Shown: positions 1 through 12,268 of the stretch, piece after piece | Numbering within the stretch: position 1 is the first letter of the stretch | Layout: every line of letters starts with the position of its first letter | DNA from: Muricea muricata | Taxonomy: Eukaryota; Cnidaria; Anthozoa; Malacalcyonacea; Plexauridae | Assembly: GCA_963855995.1 (NCBI GenBank) | Contig: OY979725.1 | Coordinates: 6,644,118 to 6,708,117 of the forward strand | DNA: 64,000 nucleotides | Direction of reading: 5' to 3' | The notes under the pieces: generated by a model | Databases searched by the model: none | What the model was told of the DNA's origin: nothing | The model's input: the letters and a program-made list of their open reading frames with translations, nothing else | Translations under genes and position numbers: made by a program

Positions 1-617
1 CTAAAAATTGCCGTCCTAAATCGATCACGGCGACGTTTTAGAGCTTAAAATGGTGTTTTCAGTGCTAAAGTGAACGAGTTGAGCGCAATGATGTACTGCA
101 ATCACGGACCTAAAAGAGACCTTCTAAATGGAAATTGCAGAACTTAGCAAGTCGGGAATCATGTTTTCGGTGCTCACACCATCCAGATGAGTGAAATAAC
201 ATGTTGAAATGAGAAACCTATAACTTGCTTGTAAACTAAAAAAAACGATCTTAGAACCATTAAAATCGCGTTTAAAGCGTTCTAGAAGCGATTTGAGCGT
301 AAAAACATGCTCAAATCACGAATTAAAAATTACCGTCTTAAATCGATCACAGCGACGTTTTAAAGCTTAAAATGGTGTTTTCAGTGATAAAGTGAACGAG
401 TTGAGCGCAATGATGTACTGCAATCACGGACCTAAAAGAGACCTTGTAAATGGAAATTGCAGAACTTAGCAAGTCGGGAATAATGTTTTCGGCGCTCAAA
501 CTATCGAGATGAGCGAAATAACATGTTGAAATGAGAAACCTATAACTTGCTTGTAAACTGAAAAGAAACGATCTTAGAACCATCAAAATCGCGTTTTAAA
601 CGTTCTAGAAGCGATTT

Positions 618-725
618 GAGCGTAAAAACATGTTCAAATCACGAACTAAAAATTAGCGTCTCAAATCGATCACGGCGACGTTTTAGAGCTTAAAATGGTG
701 TTTTCAGTGCTAAAGTGAACGAGTT
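618..725 (+). repeat. Subunit S1 of the A monomer (~108 bp)
   Basis: S1 runs from GAGCGTAAAAACATG to CGAGTT. Its first part (ACATGTTCAAATCACGAAC) aligns with the start of S3 (ACATGTTGAAATGAGAAAC), and its end (GGTGTTTTCAGTGCTAAA) aligns with the end of S2 (CATGTTTTCGGCGCTCAAA). Two copies of TAAAAA lie 24 bp apart in S1; in family B the interval between them is missing. S1 also holds the quasi-palindrome GTTTTAGAGCTTAAAA, the best-conserved stretch shared with family B. Confidence 0.8.
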
Positions 726-833
726 GAGCGCAATAATGTACTCCAATCACGGACCTAAAAGAGACCTTCTAAATGGAAATTGCAGAATTTAGCAAGTCGG
801 GAATCATGTTTTCGGCGCTCAAACCATCGAGAT
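726..833 (+). repeat. Subunit S2 of the A monomer (~108 bp)
   Basis: S2 runs from GAGCGCAAT to CGAGAT. CCAATCACGGACCTAAAA aligns with CAAATCACGAACTAAAA of S1 and with GAAATGAGAAACCTATAA of S3. The latter half carries GTCGGGAATCATG; the family B equivalent is GTCGGATATCATG, where the change creates a GATATC site in most B monomers. The first ~20 bp of S2, with the end of S1, is absent from B. Confidence 0.8.
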
Positions 834-940
834 GAGCGAAATAACATGTTGAAATGAGAAACCTATAACTTGCTTGTAAACTAAAAAGAAACGATCTTAG
901 AACTATAAAAATCGCGTTTTAAGCGTTCTAGAAGCGATTT
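834..940 (+). repeat. Subunit S3 of the A monomer (~107 bp)
   Basis: S3 runs from GAGCGAAATAACATG to AAGCGATTT. It is the only subunit kept at nearly full length in both families (107 bp in A, ~106 bp in B, for example 36583-36688). It includes CTTAGAA(C/T)(C/T)AT(C/A)AAAATCGCG and the GCGTTCTAGAAGCG palindrome region, which in B reads GCGTTCTCGAAGCG. Small variants of S3 (GTTGAAAGAG for GTTGAAATGAG, or GTTGAAAATAG) mark particular positions in the higher-order repeats. Confidence 0.8.
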
Positions 941-963
941 GAGCGTAAAAACATGCTCAAATC
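936..963. repeat. Inverted repeat in family A monomer (GATTTGAGC / GCTCAAATC)
   Basis: A perfect 9-bp arm GATTTGAGC (936-944) is separated by a 10-nt spacer from its reverse complement GCTCAAATC (955-963). It sits across the S3/S1 boundary and recurs in about half of the A monomers; the others have GTTCAAATC, shortening the arm. Family B lacks the right arm because it lies in the S1 deletion. The sequence could extrude a small hairpin; any function is speculative. Confidence 0.75.
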
Positions 964-1086
964 ACGAACTAAAAATTGCCGTCCTAAATCGAACACGGCG
1001 ACGTTTAATAGCTTAAAATGGTGTTTTCAGTGCTAAAGTGAACGAGTTGAGCGCAATGATGTACTGCAATCACGGACCTAAAAGAG

Positions 1087-4000
1087 ATCTTCTAAATGGA
1101 AATTGCAGAACTTAGCAGGTCGGGAATCATGTTTTCGGCGCTCAAACCATCGAGATGAGCGAAATAACATGTTGAAATGAAAAACCTATAACTTGATTGT
1201 AAACTGAAAAGGAATGATCTTAGAACAATCAAAATCGCGTTTTAAGCGTTCTAGAAGCGATTTGAGCGTAAAAACATGTTCAAATCACGAACTAAAAATT
1301 ACCGTCTTAAATCGATCACGGCGACGTTTTAGAGCTTAAAATGTTGTTTTCAGTGCTAAAGTGAGCGAGTTGAGCGCAATAATGTACTCCAATCACGGAC
1401 CTAAAACAGACCTTCTAAATGGAAATTGCAGAACTTAGCAAGTCGGGAATCATGTTTTCGGTGCTCAAACCATCGAGATGAGCGAAATAACATGTTGAAA
1501 ATAGAAACCTATAACTTCCTTTTAAACTAAAAAGAAACGATCTTAGAACCATAAAAATCGCGTTTTAAGCGTTCTAGAAGCGATTTGAGCGTAAAAACAT
1601 GCTCAAATCACGAACTAAAAATTGCCGTCCTAAATCGAACACGGCGACGTTTAAGAGCTTAAAATGGTGTTTTCAGTGCTAAAGTGAACGAGTTGAGCGC
1701 AATGATGTACTGCAATCACGGACCTAAAAGAGATCTTCTAAATGGAAATTGCAGAACTTAGCAGGTCGGGAATCATGTTTTCGGCGCTCAAACTATCGAG
1801 ATGAGCGAAATAACATGTTGAAAGAGAAACCTACAACTTGGTTGTAAACTGAAAAGAAACGATCTTAGAACCATCAAAATCGCGTTTTAAGCGTTCTAGA
1901 AGCGATTTGAGCGTAAAAACATGTTCAAATCACGAACTAAAAATTACCGTCTTAAATCGATCACGGCGACGTTTTGGAGCTTAAAATGGTGTTTTCAGTG
2001 CTAAAGTGAACGAGTTGAGCGCAATAATGTACTCCAATCACGGACCTAAAAGAGACTTTCTAAATGGAAATTGCAGAACTTAGCAAGTCAGGAATCATGT
2101 TTTCGGCGCTCAAACCATCAAGATGAGCGAAATAACATGTTGAAAATAGAAACCTATAACTTCCTTTTAAACTAAAAAGAAACGATCTTAGAACCATAAA
2201 AATCGAGTTTTAAGCGTTCTAGAAGCGATTTGAGCGTAAAAACATGCTCAAATCAAGAACTAAAAATTGCCGTCCTAAATTGATCACGGCGACGTTTAAG
2301 AGCTTAAAATGGTGTTTTCAGTGCTAAAGTGAACGAGTTGAGCGCAATGATGTACTGCAATCACGGACCTAAAAGAGATCTTCTAAATGGAAATTGCAGA
2401 ACTTAGGAAGTCGGGAATCATGTTTTCGGCGCTCAAACCATCGAGATGAGCGAAATAACATGTTGAAATGAAAAACCTATAACTTGCTTGTAAACTGAAA
2501 AGGAACGATCTTAGAACAATCAAAATCGCGTTTTAAGCGTTCTAGAAGCGATTTGAGCGTAAAAACATGTTCAAATCACGAACTAAAAATTACCGTCTTA
2601 AATCAATCACGGCGACGTTTTAGAGCTTAAAATGGTGTTTTCAGTGCTAAAGTGAGCGAGTTGAGCGCAATAATGTACTCCAATCACGGACCTAAAACAG
2701 ACCTTCTAAATGGAAATTGCAGAACTTAGCAAGTCGGGAATCATGTTTTCGGTGCTCAAACCATCGAGATGAGCGAAATAACTTGTTGAAAATAGAAACC
2801 TATAACTTCCTTTTAAACTAAAAAGAAACGATCTTAGAATCATAAAAATCGAGTTTTAAGCGTTCTAGAAGCGATTTGAGCGTAAAAACATGCTCAAATC
2901 AAGAACTAAAAATTGCCGTCCTAAATTGATCACGGCGACGTTTAAGAGCTTAAAATGGTGTTTTCAGTGCTAAAGTGAGCGAGTTGAGCGCAATAATGTA
3001 CTCGTATCACGGACCTAAAACAGACCTTCTAAATGGAAATTGCAGAACTTAGCAAGTCGGGAATCATGTTTTCGGCGCTAAAACCATCGAGATGAGCGAA
3101 ATAGCATGTTGAAATGAGAAACTTATAACTTGATTGTAAACTGAAAAGAAACGATCTTAGAACCATCAAAATCGCGTTTTAAGCGTTCTAGAAGCGATTG
3201 GAGCGTAAAAACATGCCCAAATCACGAACTAAAAATTACCGTCTTAAATCGATCACGGCGACGTTTTAGAGCTTAAAATGGAGTTTTCGGTGATAAAGTG
3301 AACGAGTTGAGCGCAATAATGTACTCCAATCACGGACCTAAAAGAGACCTTCTAAATGGAAATTGCAGAACTTAGCAAGTCGGGAATCATGTTTTCGGCG
3401 CTCAAACTATCGAGATGAGCGAAATAACGTGTTGAAAGAGAAACCTATAACTTGCTTGTAAACTGAAAAGAAACGATCTTAGAACCATCAAAATCGAGTT
3501 TTAAGCGTTCTAGAAGCGATTTGAGCGTAAAAACATGCTCAAATCAAGAACTAAAAATTGCCGTCCTAAATTGATCACGGCGACGTTTAAGAGCTTAAAA
3601 TGGTGTTTTCAGTGCTAAAGTGAACGAGTTGAGCGCAATGATGTACTGCAATCACGGACCTAAAAGAGATCTTCTAAATGGAAATTGCAGAACTTAGGAA
3701 GTCGGGAATCATGTTTTCGGCGCTCAAACCATCGAGATGAGCGAAATAACATGTTGAAATGAAAAACCTATAACTTGCTTGTAAACTGAAAAGAAACGAT
3801 CTTAGAACCATCAAAATCGCGTTTTAAGCGTTCTAGAAGCGATTTGAGCGTAAAAAGATGCTCAAATCACGAACTAAAAATTGGCGTCCTAAATCGAACA
3901 CGGCGACGTTTAAGAGCTTAAAATGGTGTTTTCAGTGCTAAAGTGAACGAGTTGAGCGCAATGATGTACTGCAATCACGGACCTAAAAGAGATCTTCTAA

Positions 4001-6360
4001 ATGGAAATTGCAGAACTTAGCAAGTCGGGAATCATGTTTTCGGCGCTCAAACCATCGAGATGAGCGAAATAACATGTTGAAATGAGAAACCTATAACTTG
4101 CTTGTAAACTAAAAAGAAACGATCTTAGAACCATCAAAATCGCGTTTTAAGCGTTCTACAAGCGATTTGAGCGTAAAAACATGTTCAAATCACGAAATAA
4201 AAATTACCGTCTTAAATCGATCACGGCGACGTTTTAGAGCTTAAAATAGAGTTTTCGGTGCTAAAGTGAACGAGTTGAGCGCAGAATGTACTGCAATCAC
4301 GGACCTAAAAGAGACCTTCTAAATGGAAATTGCAGAACTTAGCAAGTCGGGAACCATGTTTTCGGCGCTCAAACTATCGAGATGAGCGAAATAACATGTT
4401 GAAAGGAGAAACTTATAACTTGCTTGTAAACTGAAAAGGAACGATGTTAGAACAATCAAAATCGCGTTTTAAGCGTTCTAGAAGCGATTTAAGCGTAAAA
4501 ACATGTTCAAATCACGAACTAAAAATTACCGTCTTAAATCGATCACGGCGACGTTTTAGAGCTTAAAATGGTGTTTTCGGTGCTAAAGTGAGTGAGTTGA
4601 GCGCAATAATGTACTCCAATCACGGACCTAAAACAGACCTTCTAAATGGAAATTGCAGAACTTAGCAAGTCGGGAATCATGTTTTCGGTGCTCAAACCAT
4701 CGAGATGAGCGAAATAACATGTTGAAATGAGAAACCTATAACTTGCTTGTAAACTAAAAAGAAACGATCTTAGAACCATAAAAATCGCGTTTTAAGCGTT
4801 CTAGAAGCGATTTGAGCGTAAAAACATGTTCAAATCACGAACTAAAAATTACCGTCTTAAATCGATCACGGCGACGTTTTAGAGCTTAAAATGGTGTTTT
4901 CAGTGCTAAAGTGAACGAGTTGAGCGCAATATTGTCTCCAATCACGGACCTAAAAGAGACCTTCTAAATGGAAATTGCAGAACTTAGCAAGTCGGGAATC
5001 ATGTTTTCGGCGCTCAAACCATCGAGATGAGCGAAATAACATGTTGAAATGAGAAACCTATAACTTTCTTTTAAACTAAAAAGAAACGATCTTAGAACCA
5101 TAAAAATCGAGTTTTAAGCGTTCTACAAGCGATTTGAGCGTAAGAACATGCTCAAATCACGAATTAAAAATTGCCGTGTTAAATCGATCACGGCGACGTT
5201 TAAGAGCTTAAAATGGTGTTTACAGTGCTAAAGTGAACGAGTTGAGCGCAATGATGTACTGCAATCACGGACCTAAAAGAGATCTTCTAAATGGAAATTG
5301 CAGAACTTAGCAAGTCGGGAATCATGTTTTCGGCGCTCAAACCATCGAGATGAGCGAAATAACATGTTGAAATGAGAAACCTATAACTTGCTTGTAAACT
5401 GAAAAGAAACGATCGTAGAACCATCAAAATTGCGTTTTAAGCGTTCTAGAAGCGATTTGAGCGTAAAAACATGTTCAAATGACTAACTAAAAATTACCGT
5501 GTTAAATCGATCACGGCGACGTTTTAGAGCTTAAAATGGTGTTTTCAGTGCTAAATTGAACGAGTTGAGCGCAATAATGTACTGCAATCACGGACCTAAA
5601 AGAGACCTTCTAAATGGAAATTGCAGAACTTAGCAAGTCGGGAATCATGTTTTCGGCGCTAAAACCATCGAGATGAGCGAAATAGCATGTTGAAATGAGA
5701 AACCTATAACTTGATTGTAAACTGAAAAGAAACGATCTTAGAACCATCAAAATCGCGTTTTAAGCGTTCTAAAAGCGATTGGAGCGTAAAAACATGCTCA
5801 AATCACGAACTAAAAATTGCCGTCCTAAATCGATCACGGCGACGTTTAAGAGCTTAAAATGGTGTTTTCAGTGCTAAAGTGAACGATTTGAGCGCAATGA
5901 TGTACTGCAATCACGGACCTAAAAGAAACCTTCTAAATGGAAATTGCAGAACTTAGCAAGTCGGGAATCATGTTTTCGGCGCTAAAACCATCGAGATGAG
6001 CGAAATAGCATGTTGAAATCAGAAACCTATAACTTGATTGTAAACTGAAAAGAAACGATCTTAGAATTATCAAAATCGCGTTTTAAGCGTTCTAGAAGCG
6101 ATTTGAGCGTAAAAACATGTTCAAATGACGAACTAAAAATTACCGTGTTAAATCGATCACGGCGACGTTTTAGAGCTTAAAATGGTGTTTTCAGTGCTAA
6201 AGTGAACGAGTTGAGCGCAATGATGTACTTCAATCACGGACCTAAAAGAGACCTTCTAAATGGAAATTGCCGAACTTAGCAAGTCGGGAATCATGTTTTT
6301 AGTGCTCACACCATCGAGATGAGCGAAATAACATGTTGAAATGAGAAACCTATAACTTGC
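1087..6360 (+). repeat. Large block P of family A (first copy, ~5.27 kb)
   Basis: This block is repeated at about 13026-19590. The offset is 11939 bp (37 monomers) up to about 2.9 kb, for example the ACTTGTTGAAAATAG variant at 2781 and 14720. It is 13230 bp (41 monomers) afterwards, for example TTAAAATAGAG at 4241 and 17471. The block ends after the TTTTTAGTGCTCACACC variant near 6295, whose partner is near 19526. Confidence 0.75.
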
Positions 6361-6460
6361 TTGTAAACTAATAAAAACGATCTTAGAACCATCAAAATCG
6401 CGTTTTAAGCGTTCTAGAAGCGATTTGAGCGTAAAAACATGCTCAAATCACGAACTAAAA

Positions 6461-9364
6461 ATTACCCTCTTAAATCGATCACAGCGACGTTTTAAGGCTT
6501 AAAATGGTGTTTTCAGTGATAAAGTGAACGAGTTGAGCGCAATGATGTACTGCAATCACGGACCTAAAAGAGACCTTCTAAATGGAAATTGCAGAACTTA
6601 GCAAGTCGGGAATCATGTTTTCGGCGCTCAAACCATCGAGATGAGCGAAATAACATGTTGAAATGAGAAGCCTATAACTTGCTTGTAAACTAAAAAGAAA
6701 CGATCTTAGAACCATCAACATCGCGTTTTAAACGTTCTAGAAGCGATTTGAGCGTAAAAACATGCTCAAATCACGAACTAAAAATTGCCGTCCTAAATCG
6801 ATCACGGCCACGTTTAAGAGCTTAAAATGTTGTTTTCAGTGCTAAAGTGAACGAGTTGAGCGCAATAATGTACTGCAATCACGGACCTAAAAGAGACCTT
6901 CTAAATGGAAATTGCAGAACTTAGCAAGTCGGGAATCATGTTTTCGGCGCTCAACCTATCGAGATCAGCGAAATAACACGTTGAAATGAGAAACCTATAA
7001 CTTCCTTGTAAATTTAAAAAAACGATCTTAGAACCATCAAAATCGCGTTGTAAGCGTTCTGGAAGCGATTTGAGCGTAAAAACATGCTCAAATCACCAAC
7101 TAAAAATTGCCGTCCTAAATCGATCACGGCGACGTTTTAGAGCTTAAAATGGTGTTTTCAGTGCTAAAGTGAACGAGTTGAGCGCAATGATGTACTGCAA
7201 TCACGGACCTAAAAGAGACCTTCTAAATGGAAATTGCAGAACTTAGCAAGTCGGGAATCATGTTTTCGGTGCTCACACCATCCAGATGAGTGAAATAACA
7301 TGTTGAAATGAGAAACCTATAACTTGCTTGTAAACTAAAAAAAACGATCTTAGAACCATTAAAATCGCGTTTTAAGCGTTCTAGAAGCGATTTGAGCGTA
7401 AAAACATGCTCAAATCACGAATTAAAAATTACCGTCTTAAATCGATCACAGCGACGTTTTAAGGCTTAAAATGGTGTTTTCAGTGATAAAGTGAACGAGT
7501 TGAGCGCAATGATGTACTGCAATCACGGACCTAAAAGAGACCTTCTAAATGGAAATTGCAGAACTTAGCAAGTCGGGAATCATGTTTTCGGCGCTCAAAC
7601 TATCGAGATGAGCGAAATAACATGTTGAAATGAGAAACCTATAACTTGCTTGTAAACTGAAAAGAAACGATCTTAGAACCATCAAAATCGCGTTTTAAGC
7701 GCTCTAGAAGCGATTTGAGCGTAAAAACATGTTCAAATCACGAACTAAAAATTAGCGTCTCAAATCGATCACGGCGACGTTTTAAAGCTTAAAATGGTGT
7801 TTTCAGTGCTAAAGTGAACGAGTTGAGCGCAATAATGTACTCCAATCACGGACCTAAAAGAGACCTTCTAAATGGAAATTGCAGAATTTAGCAAGTCGGG
7901 AATCATGTTTTCGGCGCTCAAACCATCGAGATGAGCGAAATAACATGTTGAAATGAGAAACCTATAACTTGCTTGTAAACTAAAAAGAAACGATCTTAGA
8001 ACCATAAAAATCGCGTTTTAAGCGTTCTAGAAGCGATTTGAGCGTAAAAACATGCTCAAATCACGAACTAATAATTGCCGTCCTAAATCGAACACGGCGA
8101 CGTTTAAGAGCTTAAAATGGTGTTTTCAGTGCTAAAGTGAACGAGTTGAGCGCAATGATGTACTGATATCACGGACCTAAAAGAGATCTTCTAAATGGAA
8201 ATTGCAGAACTTAGCAGGTCGGGAATCATGTTTTCGGCGCTCAAACTATCGAGATGAGCGAAATAACATGTTGAAAGAGAAACCTATAACTTGCTTGTAA
8301 ACTGAAAAGAAACGATCTTAGAACCATCAAAATCACGTTTTAAGCGTTCTAGAAGCGATTTGAGCGTAAAAACATGTTCAAATCACGAACTAAAAACTAC
8401 CGTCTTAAATCGATCACGGCAACGTTTTGGAGCTTAAAATGGTGTTTTCAGTGCTAAAGTGAACGAGTTGAGCGCAATAAGGTACTCCAATCACGGACCT
8501 AAAAGAGACTTTCTAAATGGAAATTGCAGAACTTAGCAAGTCGGGAATCATGTTTTCGGCGCTCAAACCATCGAGATGAGCGAAATAACATGTTGATAAT
8601 AGAAACCTATAACTTCCTTTTAAACTAAAAAGAAACGATCTTAGAACCATAAAAATCGAGTTTTAAGCGTTCTAGAAGCGATTTGAGCGTAAAAACATGC
8701 TCAAATCAAGAACTAAAAATTGCCGTCCTAAATTGATCACGGCGACGTTTAAGAGCTTAAAATGGTGTTTTCAGTGCTAAACTGAACGAGTTGAGCGCAA
8801 TGATGTACTGCAATCACGGACCTAAAAGAGATCTTCTAAATGGAAATTGCAGAACTTAGGAAGTCGGGAATCATGTTTTCGGCGCTCAAACCATCGAGAT
8901 GAGCGAAATAACATGTTGAAATGAAAAACCTATAACTTGCTTGTAAACTGAAAAGGAACGATCTTAGAACAATCAAAATCGCGTTTTAAGCGTTCTAGAA
9001 GCGATTTGAGCGTAAAAACATGTTCAAATCACGAACTAAAAATTACCGTCTTAAATCGATCACGGCGACGTTTTAGAGCTTAAAATGTTGTTTTCAGTGC
9101 TAAAGTGAGCGAGTTGAGCGCAATAATGTACTCCAATCACGGACCTAAAACAGACCTTCTAAATGGAAATTGCAGAACTTAGCAAGTCGGGAATCATGTT
9201 TTCGGCGCTCAAACCATCGTGATGAGCGAAATAACATGTTGAAAATAGAAACCTATAACTTCCTTTTAAACTAAAAAGAAACGATCTTAGAACCATAAAA
9301 ATCGAGTTTTAAGCGTTCTAGAAGCGATTTGAGCGTAAAAACATGCTCAAATCACGAACTAAAA
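6461..9364 (+). repeat. 9-mer higher-order repeat (2904 bp), copy 1
   Basis: ATTACCCTCT starts at 6461, 9365 and 12269, giving a period of 2904 bp, i.e. nine monomers of 322.7 bp. Copy 1 carries the marker series CACAGCGACG with TTTTAAGGC (6482), CACGGCCACG (about 6802), the rare TCCAGATGAGTG (about 7281), TTAGCGTCTC (about 7753) and TACTGATATC (about 8161). The same series follows in the next copy at +2904. Confidence 0.88.
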
Positions 9365-12268
9365 ATTACCCTCTTAAATCGATCACAGCGACGTTTTAAG
9401 GCTTAAAATGGTGTTTTCAGTGATAAAGTGAACGAGTTGAGCGCAATGATGTACTGCAATCACGGACCTAAAAGAGACCTTCTAAATGGAAATTGCAGAA
9501 CTTAGCAAGTCGGGAATCATGTTTTCGGCGCTCAAACCATCGAGATGAGCGAAATAACATGTTGAAATGAGAAACCTATAACTTGCTTGTAAACTAAAAA
9601 GAAACGATCTTAGAACCATCAACATCGCGTTTTAAACGTTCTAGAAGCGATTTGAGCGTAAAAACATGCTCAAATCACGAACTAAAAATTGCCGTCCTAA
9701 ATCGATCACGGCCACGTTTAAGAGCTTAAAATGGTGTTTTCAGTGCTAAAGTGAACGAGTTGAGCGCAATAATGTACTGCAATCACGGACCTAAAAGAGA
9801 CCTTCTAAATGGAAATTGCAGAACTTAGCAAGTCGGGAATCATGTTTTCGGCGCTCAACCTATCGAGATGAGCGAAATAACACGTTGAAATGAGAAACCT
9901 ATAACTTCCTTGTAAATTTAAAAAAACGATCTTAGAACCATCAAAATCGCGTTGTAAGCGTTCTAGAAGCGAATTGAGCGTAAAAACATGCTCAAATCAC
10001 CAACTAAAAATTGCCGTCCTAAATCGATCACGGCGACGTTTTAGAGCTTAAAATGGTGTTTTCAGTGCTAAAGTGAACGAGTTGAGCGCAATGATGTACT
10101 GCAATCACGGACCTAAAAGAGACCTTCTAAATGGAAATTGCAGAACTTAGCAAGTCGGGAATCATGTTTTCGGTGCTCACACCATCCAGATGAGTGAAAT
10201 AACATGTTGAAATGAGAAACCTATAACTTGCTTGTAAACTAAAAAAAACGATCTTAGAACCATTAAAATCGCGTTTTAAGCGTTCTAGAAGCGATTTGAG
10301 CGTAAAAACATGCTCAAATCACGAATTAAAAATTACCGTCTTAAATCGATCACAGCGACGTTTTAAGGCTTAAAATGGTGTTTTCAGTGATAAAGTGAAC
10401 GAGTTGAGCGCAATGATGTACTGCAATCACGGACCTAAAAGAGACCTTCTAAATGGAAATTGCAGAACTTAGCAAGTCGGGAATCATGTTTTCGGCGCTC
10501 AAACTATCGAGATGAGCGAAATAACATGTTGAAATGAGAAACCTATAACTTGCTTGTAAACTGAAAAGAAACGATCTTAGAACCATCAAAATCGCGTTTT
10601 AAGCGCTCTAGAAGCGATTTGAGCGTAAAAACATGTTCAAATCACGAACTAAAAATTAGCGTCTCAAATCGATCACGGCGACGTTTTAAAGCTTAAAATG
10701 GTGTTTTCAGTGCTAAAGTGAACGAGTTGAGCGCAATAATGTACTCCAATCACGGACCTAAAAGAGACCTTCTAAATGGAAATTGCAGAATTTAGCAAGT
10801 CGGGAATCATGTTTTCGGCGCTCAAACCATCGAGATGAGCGAAATAACATGTTGAAATGAGAAACCTATAACTTGCTTGTAAACTAAAAAGAAACGATCT
10901 TAGAACCATAAAAATCGCGTTTTAAGCGTTCTAGAAGCGATTTGAGCGTAAAAACATGCTCAAATCACGAACTAAAAATTGCCGTCCTAAATCGAACACG
11001 GCGACGTTTAAGAGCTTAAAATGGTGTTTTCAGTGCTAAAGTGAACGAGTTGAGCGCAATGATGTACTGATATCACGGACCTAAAAGAGATCTTCTAAAT
11101 GGAAATTGCAGAACTTAGCAGGTCGGGAATCATGTTTTCGGCGCTCAAACTATCGAGATGAGCGAAATAACATGTTGAAAGAGAAACCTATAACTTGCTT
11201 GTAAACTGAAAAGAAACGATCTTAGAACCATCAAAATCACGTTTTAAGCGTTCTAGAAGCGATTTGAGCGTAAAAACATGTTCAAATCACGAACTAAAAA
11301 TTACCGTCTTAAATCGATCACGGCAACGTTTTGGAGCTTAAAATGGTGTTTTTAGTGCTAAAGTGAACGAGTTGAGCGCAATAAGGTACTCCAATCACGG
11401 ACCTAAAAGAGACTTTCTAAATGGAAATTGCAGAACTTAGCAAGTCGGGAATCATGTTTTCAGCGCTCAAACCATCGAGATGAGCGAAATAACATGTTGA
11501 TAATAGAAACCTATAACTTCCTTTTAAACTAAAAAGAAACGATCTTAGAACCATAAAAATCGAGTTTTAAGCGTTCTAGAAGCGATTTGAGCGTAAAAAC
11601 ATGCTCAAATCAAGAACTAAAAATTGCCGTCCTAAATTGATCACGGCGACGTTTAAGAGCTTAAAATGGTGTTTTCAGTGCTAAACTGAACGAGTTGAGC
11701 GCAATGATGTACTGCAATCACGGACCTAAAAGAGATCTTCTAAATGGAAATTGCAGAACTTAGGAAGTCGGGAATCATGTTTTCGGCGCTCAAACCATCG
11801 AGATGAGCGAAATAACATGTTGAAATGAAAAACCTATAACTTGCTTGTAAACTGAAAAGGAACGATCTTAGAACAATCAAAATCGCGTTTTAAGCGTTCT
11901 AGAAGCGATTTGAGCGTAAAAACATGTTCAAATCACGAACTAAAAATTACCGTCTTAAATCGATCACGGCGACGTTTTAGAGCTTAAAATGTTGTTTTCA
12001 GTGCTAAAGTGAGCGAGTTGAGCGCAATAATGTACTCCAATCACGGACCTAAAACAGACCTTCTAAATGGAAATTGCAGAACTTAGCAAGTCGGGAATCA
12101 TGTTTTCGGCGCTCAAACCATCGAGATGAGCGAAATAACATGTTGAAAATAGAAACCTATAACTTCCTTTTAAACTAAAAAGAAACGATCTTAGAACCAT
12201 AAAAATCGAGTTTTAAGCGTTCTAGAAGCGATTTGAGCGTAAAAACATGCTCAAATCACGAACTAAAA
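9365..12268 (+). repeat. 9-mer higher-order repeat (2904 bp), copy 2
   Basis: All markers of copy 1 recur at +2904 bp, including TCCAGATGAGTG at about 10185 and TACTGATATC at about 11065. By eye only a handful of substitutions separate the two copies, such as GTTTTTAGTGC near 11348 against GTTTTCAGTGC in copy 1, so the duplication is recent. Confidence 0.88.

Larger units (their letters stand above)
618..940 (+). repeat. Representative family A monomer in trimer phase (S1+S2+S3)
   Basis: Cut at its GAGCG boxes, this 323-bp monomer divides into 618-725, 726-833 and 834-940 (108, 108 and 107 bp). The same spacing is seen one monomer earlier, with boxes at 295, 403 and 511. The three pieces share a common order: GAGCG, then an A-rich stretch; a CATGTT- or TGTACT-like segment; CAAATCA, CAATCACG or GAAATGAG; GAACTAAAA, GGACCTAAAA or GAAACCTATAA; a TTAG-containing middle; an AAATGG-, AATCATG- or AAATCGCG-like segment; and GTTTT followed by (C/A)(A/G)(C/G)(T/C)G. 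I infer that the monomer arose as a trimer of a ~108-bp ancestor, after which the three parts diverged and the trimer became the amplified unit. Confidence 0.85.
1..1086 (+). repeat. Family A segment matching the 9-mer block at 7.1-8.2 kb
   Basis: Diagnostic variants repeat in the same order about 7099 bp downstream (22 monomers). These are CCATCCAGATGAGTGAAAT near 178 and 7277, the CACAGCGACG variant near 349 and 7447, and TTAGCGTCTCAAATCG near 653 and 7753. The correspondence fades near 1086, where the next block begins. The segment is therefore a truncated copy of the 9-mer higher-order repeat, cut by the window edge. Confidence 0.75.

Noticed and set aside
347-586. Open frame on the minus strand of family A (79 codons)
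   Set aside because: It lies wholly in one satellite monomer; the homologous frame is broken by stops in neighbouring monomers, so it is chance.
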